Shown: positions 35,851 through 45,421 of the stretch, one piece after another | Position numbering within the stretch: the first letter of the stretch is position 1 | Layout of the letters: each line of letters begins with the position of its first letter | From: Balneolaceae bacterium | Lineage (GTDB): Bacteria; Bacteroidota; Rhodothermia; Balneolales; Balneolaceae | Direction of reading: 5' to 3' | Assembly: GCA_017640605.1 (NCBI GenBank) | Contig: JAEPQH010000014.1 | Coordinates: 24,855 to 88,854, forward strand | DNA: 64,000 nt | Position numbers and translations under genes: made by a program | The notes under the pieces: model-generated | Databases searched by the model: none | Told to the model about the DNA's origin: nothing | The model's input: only the letters and a program-made list of their open reading frames with translations

Positions 35851-36209
35851 AACTCCGGATGCTCATCAATAATTAGTGTGTTCCAGTACTCTCTGCCATT
35901 CCAAAAATAAGCTATGGCTGTTTTCCCTTGGGTGTAACCAACAATAATATCGGCAGGAAATTTTCGAAAACTACCTGCTTTCACTCGGTTGGCATCGCTT
36001 TCAACAGGTATCCAATCGATTACGTACGATGTTTCCTGATCAACGGCGAAAAAGTATATATCGAACGGCAAGTTGTTTTTAATGATAAACGTATCGTTCT
36101 GTATGATGGCAGATAGAGCCTCTTCATTATTTTCGTTATTAAAAATAGACTCACAAGCAGATGTGATACTAATTAGTAAAATGGATAAGAGTATTGAAGT
36201 GCGCATCAA
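35847..36209 (-). CDS. small lipoprotein, tandem paralogue
   Basis: 120 residues. Signal RTSILLSILLISITSAC is a lipobox. Shares the IIKNN.FD.Y.FAVD core with the downstream gene; the C-terminal halves differ more. First of a two-gene operon with a 4-bp overlap. No conserved catalytic residues. Unknown function; the hydrophobic core motif suggests a small beta-sandwich. Confidence 0.75.
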   Translation of the reverse strand: MMRTSILLSILLISITSACESIFNNENNEEALSAIIQNDTFIIKNNLPFDIYFFAVDQETSYVIDWIPVESDANRVKAGSFRKFPADIIVGYTQGKTAIAYFWNGREYWNTLIIDEHPEL

Positions 36210-36278
36210 AGTTTAAAATTTTGCCTGTACTAAGGTATATAATTAAAACCTATCTTCATTCACATTTTGATGTGACCT

Positions 36279-36515
36279 ATGTACGATTCTTCATTTCTCA
36301 TTCATTTAGTACAAGCCCGAATGCCCTTTGGAAAATATGAAGGGCGTTACATAACCGATCTGCCCGTGCATTATTTAGAGTGGTTTAGTCGAGAGGGATT
36401 TCCTAATGGTCAACTCGGGCAGTACTTATCTACCATGTATGAAATAAAAATCAACGGAATTGATGAAGTACTGGAGCCCATAAAGAAAGAGTTTAGGAGA
36501 AAACGGTGTCCGTGA
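36279..36515 (+). CDS. DUF3820 family protein
   Basis: 78 residues. MPFGKYEGRYITDLPVHYLEWF (residues 15-36) is the DUF3820 hallmark, followed by FPNGQLGQYLSTMYEIKING. A small cytoplasmic protein. The motif resembles the putative quorum-sensing-regulated/exonuclease-associated module found fused to DnaQ-like exonucleases; as a stand-alone protein no function is established. Divergent from the lipoprotein pair. Confidence 0.88.
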   Translation: MYDSSFLIHLVQARMPFGKYEGRYITDLPVHYLEWFSREGFPNGQLGQYLSTMYEIKINGIDEVLEPIKKEFRRKRCP

Positions 36516-36525
36516 AAAAAATTTC

Positions 36526-36559
36526 TTACACTGTGTAACATATTTTTTACATCACGTAA
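36526..36559. promoter_or_regulatory. double palindromic operator upstream of the DUF2178-like gene
   Basis: TTACACTGTGTAA (36526-36538, perfect 6-bp arms) and TTAC-ATCAC-GTAA (36547-36559) have centres 21 bp apart, two helix turns, and end 33 bp before the next ATG. Spacing and symmetry fit two dimers of a repressor, possibly the XRE-type protein at 37217. Confidence 0.55.
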
Positions 36560-36592
36560 AGCCTGCCTGACATCAAACTAAACGGAGAACAC

Positions 36593-37036
36593 ATGTCACG
36601 CTCAGAAATTCTTTCCTGGACTTCCCTAGCTACTACCACTTCGGTAATGGTTTTTTATGTATTAATGGTTTTTGGCTGGCCGGACGCTATTCCGGATTTC
36701 TCATCTAAACTGTTTAAAGTTTTCTTCAATGTATTCTGGATCGCAGTAATTGTAGAGATTGTGGTTGAAATAAGTGAAAGCAGCCGAAAAGTAGTAAAAG
36801 ACGAAAGAGATCACATGATTGAAGGAAAAGGCCATAAAATTGGCTACGCCTTTTTGGTTTTTGGAGTGATGGTTACCCTTATTCAATTATTCATCTCAAA
36901 CACGATTGGCCCTGAATTAGAAGAATACACCAAAGTAGTGAACACAACTACCATTTTTCATTTTCTATTTATCACGCTTTATTTAGCAAGTACCGCCAAA
37001 CGATCTGTGATGATTTATTACTACCGAACGAAGTAA
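36593..37036 (+). CDS. DUF2178-like membrane protein
   Basis: 147 residues, four hydrophobic helices. Between helices 2 and 3 lies VVKDERDHMIEGKGHKIGYAF, the loop typical of DUF2178-type proteins (KDERD...I..K). They are commonly paired with a short XRE regulator, as here with 37217. The protein's job is unknown; such pairs may act as membrane sensor plus regulator. Preceded by a double palindrome and an AGGAG-like stretch (CGGAGAAC). Confidence 0.72.
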   Translation: MSRSEILSWTSLATTTSVMVFYVLMVFGWPDAIPDFSSKLFKVFFNVFWIAVIVEIVVEISESSRKVVKDERDHMIEGKGHKIGYAFLVFGVMVTLIQLFISNTIGPELEEYTKVVNTTTIFHFLFITLYLASTAKRSVMIYYYRTK

Positions 37037-37084
37037 GCGTCGCGATGTCCATCTTCCAACTCAACACTCAACACTCATCACTAT

Positions 37085-37160
37085 TAGTCCAAGATTGCCG
37101 CGTCGAGTGTTATCAGCTTCTATTCTGGGTTCTCGGGCTACTCGCAATGGCCATCCTCTG
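37085..37160. repeat. degenerate intergenic repeat (ATTGCCGCGTCGA...CTCGCAATG)
   Basis: A short copy, in opposite orientation, of the family at about 50425-50545. It lies in the 180-bp gap between the DUF2178-like gene and the XRE regulator. Confidence 0.5.
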
Positions 37161-37216
37161 AATTTTTAATCTTAAATCTTTCATTTTTGAATTGTAAACC
37201 CCACAAGTAAAACGAT

Positions 37217-37435
37217 ATGATTGAAGGAAAAATCACCAATAATATCCGAACATTACGGTTCATGCATAACGAAATGACTCAGCAAGAGTTAGCGGATCGA
37301 GTGGGAGTAACCAGGCAAACCATTAATGCCATTGAAGCAGCGAAGTACTCTCCTTCTTTAGAGGTAGCCTTTAAAATTGCGGTCGCTTTTGACTGTTCAA
37401 TTCAAGATGTGTTCCAATTTAATACAGATAGCTGA
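37217..37435 (+). CDS. XRE-family regulator, YozG-like
   Basis: 72 residues, essentially one helix-turn-helix: IRTLRFMHNEMTQQELADRVGVTRQTINAIEAAKYSPSL. Such short proteins are usually encoded beside small multi-pass membrane proteins and probably regulate them. It is a good candidate for binding the palindromes at 36526-36559. Start ATG at 37217 fits; no SD seen. Confidence 0.88.
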   Translation: MIEGKITNNIRTLRFMHNEMTQQELADRVGVTRQTINAIEAAKYSPSLEVAFKIAVAFDCSIQDVFQFNTDS

Positions 37436-37740
37436 GCTCGCTCTCAAAGAAATTCGCCCCCAAGCATTTATACACAATTTATCAACACATGGTACTAAGC
37501 AGTAAGCTCTTAACCACTTATTGCTCAAATTGATACTGCCATAGCCCTTTCTTTATCTGTAATTATAAAATATCGAGCTCCTTAACACATTGGTATGTTG
37601 TCACTTACAGAGATTTTATGATGAGTTTAGAATAATTCTATAAGGATTTCTTTTCTCCCTGCCGATAACTGCATCAACAAAGCTTAAAAGCTACTCAACG
37701 GGATCAATAACGTGAAGGATACAGATTCTTTTCTCCCGCA
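37436..37740. other. intergenic region upstream of the porin operon
   Basis: About 305 bp, AT-rich. No gene or clear hairpin seen. It must contain the promoter for the porin / binding protein / chemoreceptor operon. Confidence 0.4.
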
Positions 37741-38934
37741 ATGCTAAAACAAAAAAATAAAGCAATGGTGCAGCGAATTTACACTAAACTACTATTCACC
37801 CTTTTGTTGGTTTTCGGAGTTCAAGCCGTACAAGCTCAAGATTATTTTGAGCCTCAAACGAACATTACGGGTTACATTTCAACGGAATTTAATTATTTCG
37901 ATAACCTAGAAAATTACCGGGTAACAGCCGGATCTGCCGTTTCTGAAGCAGGCATGCTGGTTACATACATGCCAACATCAAGTTTACGCCTCAAAACCGT
38001 ATTCGTTTACAGGCCGGAGTTTGAATTCGATCAAATGCTAAACGAAGCATTTGGTGAATTGTCTATGTCTAAAATGGTCAACTTTAAAGTTGGTCGGTTC
38101 TTACTTCCGTTAAGCCCAATGAACACTTACTACTATGCGCCGGTTAATACCAGTGCAACGCTTCCAATCCTAATCACCAACCACGAGTTCTTTCCATTAA
38201 ATATGGATGGCGTTTCGATTAATGGTGCTTTTGGTGATGATGTAAAACTAAAGTACGACGTATTTGCAGGTGGCTACCGAAATACAACTTGGTTACCAAC
38301 AGGTGCGGTTGGCTTCTTTGGTAGCGAAGTACCTTACTTCAAAGAGCAAATTAACTCCCCTTACTCAATCGATAGATCTTACAATAATACCTACAACACG
38401 GCTATTGGTGCAGCTGTGAGTTTTGCTTATAAGCAGTTGGTTGAAGTTGGAGCTAGTTACTTTAAGCCAAAGCAAGAAGAAATCCCACTAGACGTAACGA
38501 TTCCAGCTGACGCGCTTTTCCCCGGATTTCCAGAAACGGAAACTGTAATTGATACAAAATTGGACCGCCCAACCTATGGATTTAACGCAAAGGTACAGTA
38601 CGAAAATACTAAAATAGCCGGCGAATTATGGCGAGGAAATCTTGAGATCGACCCAATCGTGTTTGTGTTTATGGGTAACCCCGCACCACTAACCGCAGGT
38701 GGCGATGTAGATCTTGAAGGTTCTTTTGTTGAGCTAAGCCATCGAATCGAGAAGTTTACACCGTATGTCCGCTACGAAGATCAACTCACTGATGATATCG
38801 AATATTCACGCTTTACTGCAGGCATCAACTACAAGCCAAGCTTCGAGCGTACTCTAAAAGTTGAATACATGATGTACGATCATTCCAGCGGCAATGTGAA
38901 TGGCCTCATCGGAACTTTAATTTATTCGTTCTAA
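37741..38934 (+). CDS. outer-membrane porin-like protein
   Basis: 397 residues. Signal KLLFTLLLVFGVQAVQAQ after either of two ATGs (37741 or 37765; the second gives a more usual length). The mature part is a series of alternating beta strands with aromatic ends (GYISTEFNYF, LKTVFVYRPEFEF, NFKVGRFLLPLSPMNTYYYAP) ending in a hydrophobic strand with terminal Phe (LIGTLIYSF), as in outer-membrane barrels. It resembles phosphate-selective/OprO-like porins, a guess based partly on the next gene. Eleven bases separate the stop from the next ATG. Confidence 0.78.
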   Translation: MLKQKNKAMVQRIYTKLLFTLLLVFGVQAVQAQDYFEPQTNITGYISTEFNYFDNLENYRVTAGSAVSEAGMLVTYMPTSSLRLKTVFVYRPEFEFDQMLNEAFGELSMSKMVNFKVGRFLLPLSPMNTYYYAPVNTSATLPILITNHEFFPLNMDGVSINGAFGDDVKLKYDVFAGGYRNTTWLPTGAVGFFGSEVPYFKEQINSPYSIDRSYNNTYNTAIGAAVSFAYKQLVEVGASYFKPKQEEIPLDVTIPADALFPGFPETETVIDTKLDRPTYGFNAKVQYENTKIAGELWRGNLEIDPIVFVFMGNPAPLTAGGDVDLEGSFVELSHRIEKFTPYVRYEDQLTDDIEYSRFTAGINYKPSFERTLKVEYMMYDHSSGNVNGLIGTLIYSF

Positions 38935-38944
38935 GGAGCTCATC

Positions 38945-39364
38945 ATGAAAAAATTAATACTTAGCACGTTATTCTTATTTGTTGCTTCGGTAGCCCTTCA
39001 GGCGCAAAATTTCAAAGTTATTGTTAACGAAGCGAATGCCACCACTTCTTTAAGTAAAAAGGAAGTATCGGAAATCTTTCTTAAAACTAAATCAAGTTGG
39101 GACGATGGTAGTAAAATCGTGCCTGTAGATCAAACAGCTCGATCTGCAACCAGAGCTGAATTTTCGCAGGAAATACATGGCCGAAATGTAGGTGCAATTC
39201 GTAGCCATTGGCAACAAGCGGCCTTTTCCGGTGCAGGAACGGCCCCGGCAGAACGACCAAGCGATGCAGAAGTTATCGCATTCGTAAAAAACAATCCCGG
39301 AGCGGTTGGTTACATCAGCGCGGATGCAGATGTAAGCGGGGTTAAAGTTGTAGCCGTAAACTAA
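38945..39364 (+). CDS. PstS-like substrate-binding domain protein (short form)
   Basis: 139 residues. Signal KKLILSTLFLFVASVALQAQ. Motifs SLSKKEVSEIFLKTKSSWDDG and IVPVDQTARSATRAEFS, then NNPGAVGYISADAD, match the short phosphate ABC substrate-binding-like proteins that often lie beside porins and signalling genes in other bacteria. No permease or ATPase gene is nearby, so a sensing role is more likely than transport. Phosphate as ligand is inferred. RBS region AAGGAG lies 8 bp before the start. Confidence 0.82.
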   Translation: MKKLILSTLFLFVASVALQAQNFKVIVNEANATTSLSKKEVSEIFLKTKSSWDDGSKIVPVDQTARSATRAEFSQEIHGRNVGAIRSHWQQAAFSGAGTAPAERPSDAEVIAFVKNNPGAVGYISADADVSGVKVVAVN

Positions 39365-39450
39365 TTTAGTTATTCACTCATGGGTCCGGAAGGGCCCGTG
39401 GGGGATACTAAGTTCAGGCATATCCATACCAAAAATTACAAGGCTTTGAT

Positions 39451-41043
39451 ATGAACATTTTAAACAGTGTGCGACTTCGATATAAAATTCTCGGTTTCCC
39501 CGCAGTATTTGTATTGGTTGTTGCATTGATTTACACCACAAATAAAGATAGTAGCCAGCAAATTAGAGCTGAGCTGGATTTGGTGCAGTACTCGTACATC
39601 CCGTACAACGAGTACACTACCAACATGAAAGCAACACAGGTTGCCATCCAAAAGGGATTACAAGACGCCGTTGCTGCCATGGACACCTCGGCATTAGCAA
39701 AGACAGAAGTATTGGCAAATACTTTCAGAGCGTTGGTTGATAGTGCAAAATCAGTTAAAAATGATGATGATTTCGAGGCGCTTGATAACACTTTGAAGTC
39801 ATTTAATACCTACTTCAAATACGGCTATCAGGCTTCTGCTTTGATGATTCAGGAAGATTATTCGGATGCCGTTACTGAAAACGTACAAGCCATGATTGCG
39901 GAACTCGATGTGTTAAAGAAACACCTTGTAGAAATTTCGGGAATCAATGTTGATCAAGCATTTGATGAAGCCAGAAATTATCTCGCCGAGCAAAGCGACA
40001 CGGTTAATAATGTACTCTTTATCAGTCTGGCGTTTTTTATAGGAATTTCACTGTTCTTATCACAAGCGATTGTAGGCGCATTAAAGAAAACAGTGTTCAA
40101 TATTCAGCGCTTGTCGGATGGGTATTTGGATGTGCAAGTTCCGCCTTCATTCTTAAAACGAAAAGACGAAATCGGGGATATATCAAAAGCTCTCGACAAC
40201 TTGGTAACTCAGTTACAGAATGTAATTCTTGGAGTACAAGCCGAGTCGATGGAGATCTCACAGATCAGCCAATCGCTAGAACGTACTTCCCATCAAATGG
40301 CTTCCAGTTCTAACGAACAAGCCGAGTTTGTGGAAGAAATTTCATCCACAATGGAAGAGGTAACTCGCACTATTAACATGAATGCCGAAAATGCAGCCGA
40401 AACGAATTCTATTTCCCGCGTTGCCAACACTCAGCTGAAAGAGGTGGAAGAAAAATCGAAGCAGGCAATTGCCGCTAACGAAAATATAACCAATCGAATA
40501 AATCAGATTAGCGATATCGCATTCCAAACTAATATTCTTGCATTAAACGCAGCCATTGAAGCCGCTCGTGCCGGTGATGCCGGTAAGGGATTTGCAGTGG
40601 TAGCGAGTGAGGTACAAATGCTGGCCGAAAAAAGTAAAAGCGTGAGCGATGAGATTGTAGAACTCACTGAGTCGGCCTATAAAATGTCGAGCTTAGCAGG
40701 GGAGGTAATGTTCGATACCATCCCGAAAATCGATAAGACCAGTAATCTGGTAAATGAGATTTCTGCAGCCAGTGAAGAACAGAGCAAAGGCGCTAATGAA
40801 GTGAATAAGTCTATTCAACAATTGAATTCTTTGGCACAACAAAGCGCAGCAAGCAGTGAAGAGTTAGCCGCCTCTGCTGATGACCTGCTCCGACAAAGCA
40901 ATCGCCTAAAAGAAGCCATCTCGTATTATAAATTGGATGGAACACAAAAACCCGGCAACTCCAGGCCAGCGCCTACATCTACACTGAAACGCCCTGAACA
41001 GGTTAAAGAAGTAGAGCTCGACACCGCCCTTCTTGATTTCTAA
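39451..41043 (+). CDS. methyl-accepting chemotaxis protein
   Basis: 530 residues. First membrane helix near 12-30, a ~150-residue helical periplasmic sensor (4-helix-bundle type), second helix at about 190-212, HAMP to ~260, then a long coiled-coil signalling domain. The hairpin tip [45 protein letters not shown] is the conserved CheA/CheW contact (from about residue 350). Methylation sites are likely in the flanking Glu/Gln-rich helices; there is no C-terminal CheR tether pentapeptide. Third gene of the porin operon (86 bp gap). Confidence 0.93.
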   Translation: MNILNSVRLRYKILGFPAVFVLVVALIYTTNKDSSQQIRAELDLVQYSYIPYNEYTTNMKATQVAIQKGLQDAVAAMDTSALAKTEVLANTFRALVDSAKSVKNDDDFEALDNTLKSFNTYFKYGYQASALMIQEDYSDAVTENVQAMIAELDVLKKHLVEISGINVDQAFDEARNYLAEQSDTVNNVLFISLAFFIGISLFLSQAIVGALKKTVFNIQRLSDGYLDVQVPPSFLKRKDEIGDISKALDNLVTQLQNVILGVQAESMEISQISQSLERTSHQMASSSNEQAEFVEEISSTMEEVTRTINMNAENAAETNSISRVANTQLKEVEEKSKQAIAANENITNRINQISDIAFQTNILALNAAIEAARAGDAGKGFAVVASEVQMLAEKSKSVSDEIVELTESAYKMSSLAGEVMFDTIPKIDKTSNLVNEISAASEEQSKGANEVNKSIQQLNSLAQQSAASSEELAASADDLLRQSNRLKEAISYYKLDGTQKPGNSRPAPTSTLKRPEQVKEVELDTALLDF

Positions 41044-41066
41044 GTAGTATTCAAGTCTTGTAAAAG

Positions 41067-41094
41067 AAACCCGGTCCATTTTTTGGCCGGGTTT
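41067..41094 (+). terminator. Rho-independent terminator of the chemoreceptor operon
   Basis: AAACCCGG...CCGGGTTT stem with a 12-nt loop, followed by TTTTT, 24 bp after the chemoreceptor stop. Confidence 0.88.
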
Positions 41095-41173
41095 TTTTGT
41101 TTAAAAAATGATTTTGCACAAATACTTTGCTTTACATACATTGCACACATGTCCGTCTAACTAATTGTGCGCC

Positions 41174-42091
41174 ATGCCTAAAATGAATATCGCCCGATCC
41201 GCAACTATACACGCTAATGCCGCAACTGTATATTCAAAACTGAATGATTTTAACCACTGGCCTAAATGGTCGCCTTGGTTAATTATGGAACCCGGTGTTT
41301 CACTTAGTATTGCTGATGACGCTAAATACTACGAGTGGAATGGAAAGCGTACTGGCGAAGGCAATATGAAGGTTATGTCCGAAAAAGAAAACGAGCACAT
41401 TACCTACGATCTAAATTTCCTGAAACCGTGGAAATCGTCGGCGAAAGTAGAATTCCATTTAAAAGAAAATGGAGATCAAACCAATGTTACTTGGACGATG
41501 GACAGCTCACTACCTTTTTTCATGTTTTGGATGAAAAAAATGATGGAAGGCTTTGTGGGCATGGATTATGAGCGCGGCTTAAATCTGTTGAAAGATTATG
41601 TAGAAAAAGGAGAAGTGGAATCGAAACTGGAATTCAAAGGTGTTGAATCCTTTCCCGGAACAAAGTATGTAGGCATCAAAAGAACATGTTCCATTTCAGA
41701 AATTGAGGCAATGGCCGCCGACTTTGATACGCTGAATACCCAACTCAGTGCTGCCGGTGTAGAAATTACAGGGGCATTTTCGATTTATCACGATTGGAAT
41801 ATGCGCAAAATGGAATGTACTTATACGGCGTGTTTAGGGGTTAAAACTGCGGTGGATACCTTACCGGCTAATCTATTTAACGGCTCTATTCCTTCAACAA
41901 ATATTCATGTGGTTCGCCATATTGGAGCATACACCCATTTGGGAGGCGCGTGGAGTGCCCAAATGAATATGCAGCGTGGAAAAGAATTCGCTTCAAAGAA
42001 AGGGATACATCCTTTTGAATGGTATCATAATATGCCCGGGGAGGTGCCGGATAAGGAATTGATTACAGATATCTGCTTTGCAGCGAAATAG
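41174..42091 (+). CDS. SRPBCC domain fused to GyrI-like effector-binding domain
   Basis: About 305 residues from ATG at 41174. The N-terminal ~145 residues are SRPBCC/polyketide-cyclase-like (ARSATIHANAATVYSKLNDFNHWPKWSPW, then VTWTMDSSLPFFMFWMKKMM). The C-terminal ~150 residues (KYVGIKRTCSISEIEAMAADF, VRHIGAYTHLGGAWSA, HPFEWYHNMP) match GyrI/AraC-effector-binding folds. Both halves bind small molecules in relatives; the combination is known but its ligand is not. No DNA-binding domain. Monocistronic, after the chemoreceptor terminator. Confidence 0.87.
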   Translation: MPKMNIARSATIHANAATVYSKLNDFNHWPKWSPWLIMEPGVSLSIADDAKYYEWNGKRTGEGNMKVMSEKENEHITYDLNFLKPWKSSAKVEFHLKENGDQTNVTWTMDSSLPFFMFWMKKMMEGFVGMDYERGLNLLKDYVEKGEVESKLEFKGVESFPGTKYVGIKRTCSISEIEAMAADFDTLNTQLSAAGVEITGAFSIYHDWNMRKMECTYTACLGVKTAVDTLPANLFNGSIPSTNIHVVRHIGAYTHLGGAWSAQMNMQRGKEFASKKGIHPFEWYHNMPGEVPDKELITDICFAAK

Positions 42092-42234
42092 TGTGGCTCT
42101 AATGCTTATTGAGCATACAGACTTATGATTGTTGAGCCTAAGTGAATGTTGAGATTCAGCTAGCTGTACGAAAATGAATACTCTTTATATCAAATCAGAT
42201 TTTTTATACTGGCTAATAATTTCAGGTAAGCAAT

Positions 42235-43080
42235 TTAAAAGCCCGTAACTCTGAACTCTCTTTCTGCAACCGGTTTATCAATCGGAAAGCTCTCAATTTT
42301 TAAAAAGTGTCGCACTTTTGAGCTGTAATTTTCGTCGTGAGTTTCGGTTTCTGGGTTCCATGTAGCATGGTTTGTTCGCCAAAGTCGAACGTATTTCTCA
42401 GTAGTTAAAGAATCCCATCTTACCTCCGCACCTCTAGATTCGTATCCTAATGTGCTTTTTCGATCATAATTGATCAAATCTTTTCTATCGGTATTATTCA
42501 CAAAAAAGCTAGTGTTTACATGTTCTCTATCGAAGTAACCATTTTCAAAATCTATATTCAGCTCAATATATATGTTATTCGCTCTTTCCTTTTTTTTCAC
42601 ACTAGCATCTTTTATTAAACTAAATGGAGTTAGTAGGTCTACCGGTTCATCTTTTTCTACCGCGCCGTTTTTAACTACATTAATATTAAACGCCCCCGTA
42701 ATAGTTTCATCCACAGATATATCGTTTCTACGCACAAAATAACTACCGCTAAATTCTATTGTGCTTTTCCCTTCCATCACTCCAACTACTCCAAAATTTA
42801 AATCTGATTGAATAATATTTGCACGTTCGTAATCCATTTTAAAAAAATTAAACTCAAATGAACCGTACCCTGCATCACATTTATCAGTACCCTTGAAATA
42901 CTCTTTTTGTGAGATCCACAATGTATCCCCAACGTTGATGGTTAAATCTGGTATCTGCTTCGTCTCATACTCACCCGTGTTCTCCGGAATTGTTAAGTAG
43001 CACCCATTCAAACCATCTGTAATAGTAGAACAATTAGCTGCTACTAGTAATAAACAAAACCCTATCATTATTCTATACAT
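42235..43080 (-). CDS. lipoprotein of unknown function
   Basis: 281 residues. Lipoprotein signal (YRIMIGFCLLLVAANC). The mature part is beta-rich (FSGSYFVRRND, ITGAFNINVVK, NIYIELNIDFENGYF) with no motif I recognise. AT-rich, like the other accessory lipoproteins here (2830, 20857, 44930-46034). Stands alone, divergent from the potassium-channel gene. Confidence 0.68.
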   Translation of the reverse strand: MYRIMIGFCLLLVAANCSTITDGLNGCYLTIPENTGEYETKQIPDLTINVGDTLWISQKEYFKGTDKCDAGYGSFEFNFFKMDYERANIIQSDLNFGVVGVMEGKSTIEFSGSYFVRRNDISVDETITGAFNINVVKNGAVEKDEPVDLLTPFSLIKDASVKKKERANNIYIELNIDFENGYFDREHVNTSFFVNNTDRKDLINYDRKSTLGYESRGAEVRWDSLTTEKYVRLWRTNHATWNPETETHDENYSSKVRHFLKIESFPIDKPVAEREFRVTGF

Positions 43081-43220
43081 ATTCCCCCTTATTTTATGTT
43101 TGTTGGACTTAAAGTAAATACCGTTTACTGTACTTTCAAATTGTTTTTAATCATTTCAATTGATGTGCTTTACAAATCTACATTTTGTTTATTCAATAAA
43201 GCTTCAAATATTTGAAGGAT

Positions 43221-44909
43221 ATGAAGTTTTTCTCCTCCCAAATCACCTATTTCATTTCTAACAAGAAATCGAAAACCAATATTCAGCGGCTTGTTCAGTT
43301 TCTGGTTATCCTTTTAGTGATGATCGGTCTCTACGGCGTTCTGTTTCACATCATCATGGAAATGGAGGGACAAAAACACAGCTGGATGACCGGCTTTTAC
43401 TGGACCTTGGTTACCATGAGTACGCTGGGTTTTGGCGATATCACCTTTACCTCCGACCTGGGGCGTTTTTTTTCCATGATTGTGCTTGGCTCAGGCATCG
43501 TAGTGTTACTAATTATGTTGCCCTTTACCTTCATCGAGTTCTTTTATGCACCATGGATGGAAGCCCAATCACGCGCGAGAGCTCCTCGCCAACTCCCCGA
43601 TACATTTAACGATCATATCATCATCACCTCGTTTGATCCGGTTACAAAATCACTCATCGAAAAGTTACATCAATACCAAAAACAGTACGTGTTGTTGGTT
43701 CCCGAATTACAGCGCGCTTTAGATCTCTACGACGAAGGCTATACCGTAATGTTAGGTGATGCCGACGATCCTGAAACCTACACCAAAATGCAGATCAATA
43801 AAGCGGCAATGGTGGTGGCTAATGGTTCCGACATGTTTAATACCAATGTGGCGCATACAGTTCGCGGATTTAATAAAGATGTAAAGATTGTTACTACGGC
43901 AAATTTTCACGATTCGGTAGATATTTTAAAACTAGCCGGGGCCGATCATGTACTACACATGGGCAACTTGCTGGGGCGGGCATTAAGCCGACGAACACTT
44001 GGGCAAGATGCCAGAGTGCATACAATTGGTCGGCTAGGTGATATTATTATTGCTGAAGCTACCGCACACGACACGCCACTGGTTGGCAAAACATTGCGGG
44101 AATCTGAACTACGGGAAAGGCTGGGTATTAATATAGTAGGCATATGGGAGCGCGGTAACTTCCAAGGATCTCATCCTGATACGGTTATTCACGATTATTC
44201 GGTACTAATGATGGCCGGTTCGATCGAACAACTTCGAAGATATGATGAGTTATTCGGAATTTATGGAGTGAGTGACGAACCGGTGATTATTATTGGGGGT
44301 GGTAGAGTAGGACGGGCAGCTGCGTTTCATCTTAAACGCCGAAATATCCGTTTTAAAATCATCGATAAAAACCCAGATCGTATTAAAAACGAGCACAATT
44401 TTATTCTGGGGGATGCGAATGATTTAAATACACTAAAAAAAGCCGGGATCGACACCGCCCACAGTGTCATTATTTCAACCAATCAGGATGATATAAATAT
44501 TTATCTCACTATTTATACGCGCCATTTGCGCCCCGATATTCACATTGTTGCCCGATCTACCTTAGAGCGAAATGTCAACTCTTTACACCGGGCGGGAGCT
44601 GATTTTGTAATGTCGTACGCTTCTATGGGTGCCAATGCCATCTACAATATTTTTGAAGAAAATGACATCATAATGATTGCTGAGGGCTTAAATGTATTTA
44701 GCTTAAAAACGCCTGCTAAACTGGTGGGCAAAACTTTGGTTGAAGCAAATATCCGTTATAAAACAGGCTGTAACGTGGTCGCTTATTCTTCGAATGGCGA
44801 ACAGATCATCAACCCCAAGCCTACCGAGGTAATCCCGGAAAATTCGGATCTTATTTTAATTGGTGAAACCGAAGCAGAACAGAATTTTATTAAAGAATAT
44901 GTAGAGTGA
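43221..44909 (+). CDS. potassium channel with two RCK/TrkA modules
   Basis: About 562 residues from ATG at 43221 (GAAGG 5 bp upstream). Two-helix pore: FYWTLVTMSTLGFGDITF carries the selectivity filter TLGFGD, a variant of TVGYGD. Then two tandem TrkA-N/TrkA-C pairs: RCK1 (~130-340) starts DHIIITSFDPVTKSL without the glycine-rich nucleotide loop; RCK2 (~350-565) has VIIIGGGRVGRAAAFHL and the acidic IIDKNPD, so it can bind a nucleotide. Two RCK units in one chain let a tetramer form the full octameric gating ring. Cytoplasmic-membrane K+ channel gated by ligand or nucleotide. Confidence 0.9.
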   Translation: MKFFSSQITYFISNKKSKTNIQRLVQFLVILLVMIGLYGVLFHIIMEMEGQKHSWMTGFYWTLVTMSTLGFGDITFTSDLGRFFSMIVLGSGIVVLLIMLPFTFIEFFYAPWMEAQSRARAPRQLPDTFNDHIIITSFDPVTKSLIEKLHQYQKQYVLLVPELQRALDLYDEGYTVMLGDADDPETYTKMQINKAAMVVANGSDMFNTNVAHTVRGFNKDVKIVTTANFHDSVDILKLAGADHVLHMGNLLGRALSRRTLGQDARVHTIGRLGDIIIAEATAHDTPLVGKTLRESELRERLGINIVGIWERGNFQGSHPDTVIHDYSVLMMAGSIEQLRRYDELFGIYGVSDEPVIIIGGGRVGRAAAFHLKRRNIRFKIIDKNPDRIKNEHNFILGDANDLNTLKKAGIDTAHSVIISTNQDDINIYLTIYTRHLRPDIHIVARSTLERNVNSLHRAGADFVMSYASMGANAIYNIFEENDIIMIAEGLNVFSLKTPAKLVGKTLVEANIRYKTGCNVVAYSSNGEQIINPKPTEVIPENSDLILIGETEAEQNFIKEYVE

Positions 44910-44929
44910 TGATAAAAATTGGTTACTGA

Positions 44930-45421
44930 TCAGAATCTGATCACAAAGCCACCATCTACATTGATAAATAAATTGGAATCAGGCGACTGAGATCTATATT
45001 TAACATCAAAATCGCCAATTATAAACTCGTTTGAATATTCTTTTATATTCAAAATTCCTTCTTCAGAATAGAATGAAACGGTATCATCTGCTACCGTTGT
45101 TTTTAGAAAACTCCAAGAATTACTGTTAAGTGGCGAACTAATAGTAATTGGTTTTTCTTCAATCATTTCGTCCAGATAGAATATTTGTTCAAAAAAAGTA
45201 TTTAGATCCTCTGAATACACTGAAATCCTTGAACTTATATTTTTATTACCATTAGCCGAATGTGTTTCACTCCGTACGTATGCGTTGAAATTTAGTAATT
45301 CAACTTCCATACTCACATCATTTTCAATGGTAGCATTAAAGGATGTTTCCGGAACAGACACATCGTTTGAACAATTTGAAAATAGAAATAAGATTCCTAT
45401 TAATGTTAAATACCTACCCAT
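44930..45421 (-). CDS. lipoprotein, second of a pair
   Basis: About 163 residues from the ATG at 45421, giving GRYLTLIGILFLFSNC, a lipoprotein signal; a longer frame from 45472 is unlikely. Mature part is a beta-sandwich pattern ending GILNIKEYSNEFIIGDFDVKY then a final strand, as in many Bacteroidota surface lipoproteins. Unknown function. Overlaps the upstream gene by 8 bp and seems distantly related to it. Confidence 0.7.
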   Translation of the reverse strand: MGRYLTLIGILFLFSNCSNDVSVPETSFNATIENDVSMEVELLNFNAYVRSETHSANGNKNISSRISVYSEDLNTFFEQIFYLDEMIEEKPITISSPLNSNSWSFLKTTVADDTVSFYSEEGILNIKEYSNEFIIGDFDVKYRSQSPDSNLFINVDGGFVIRF

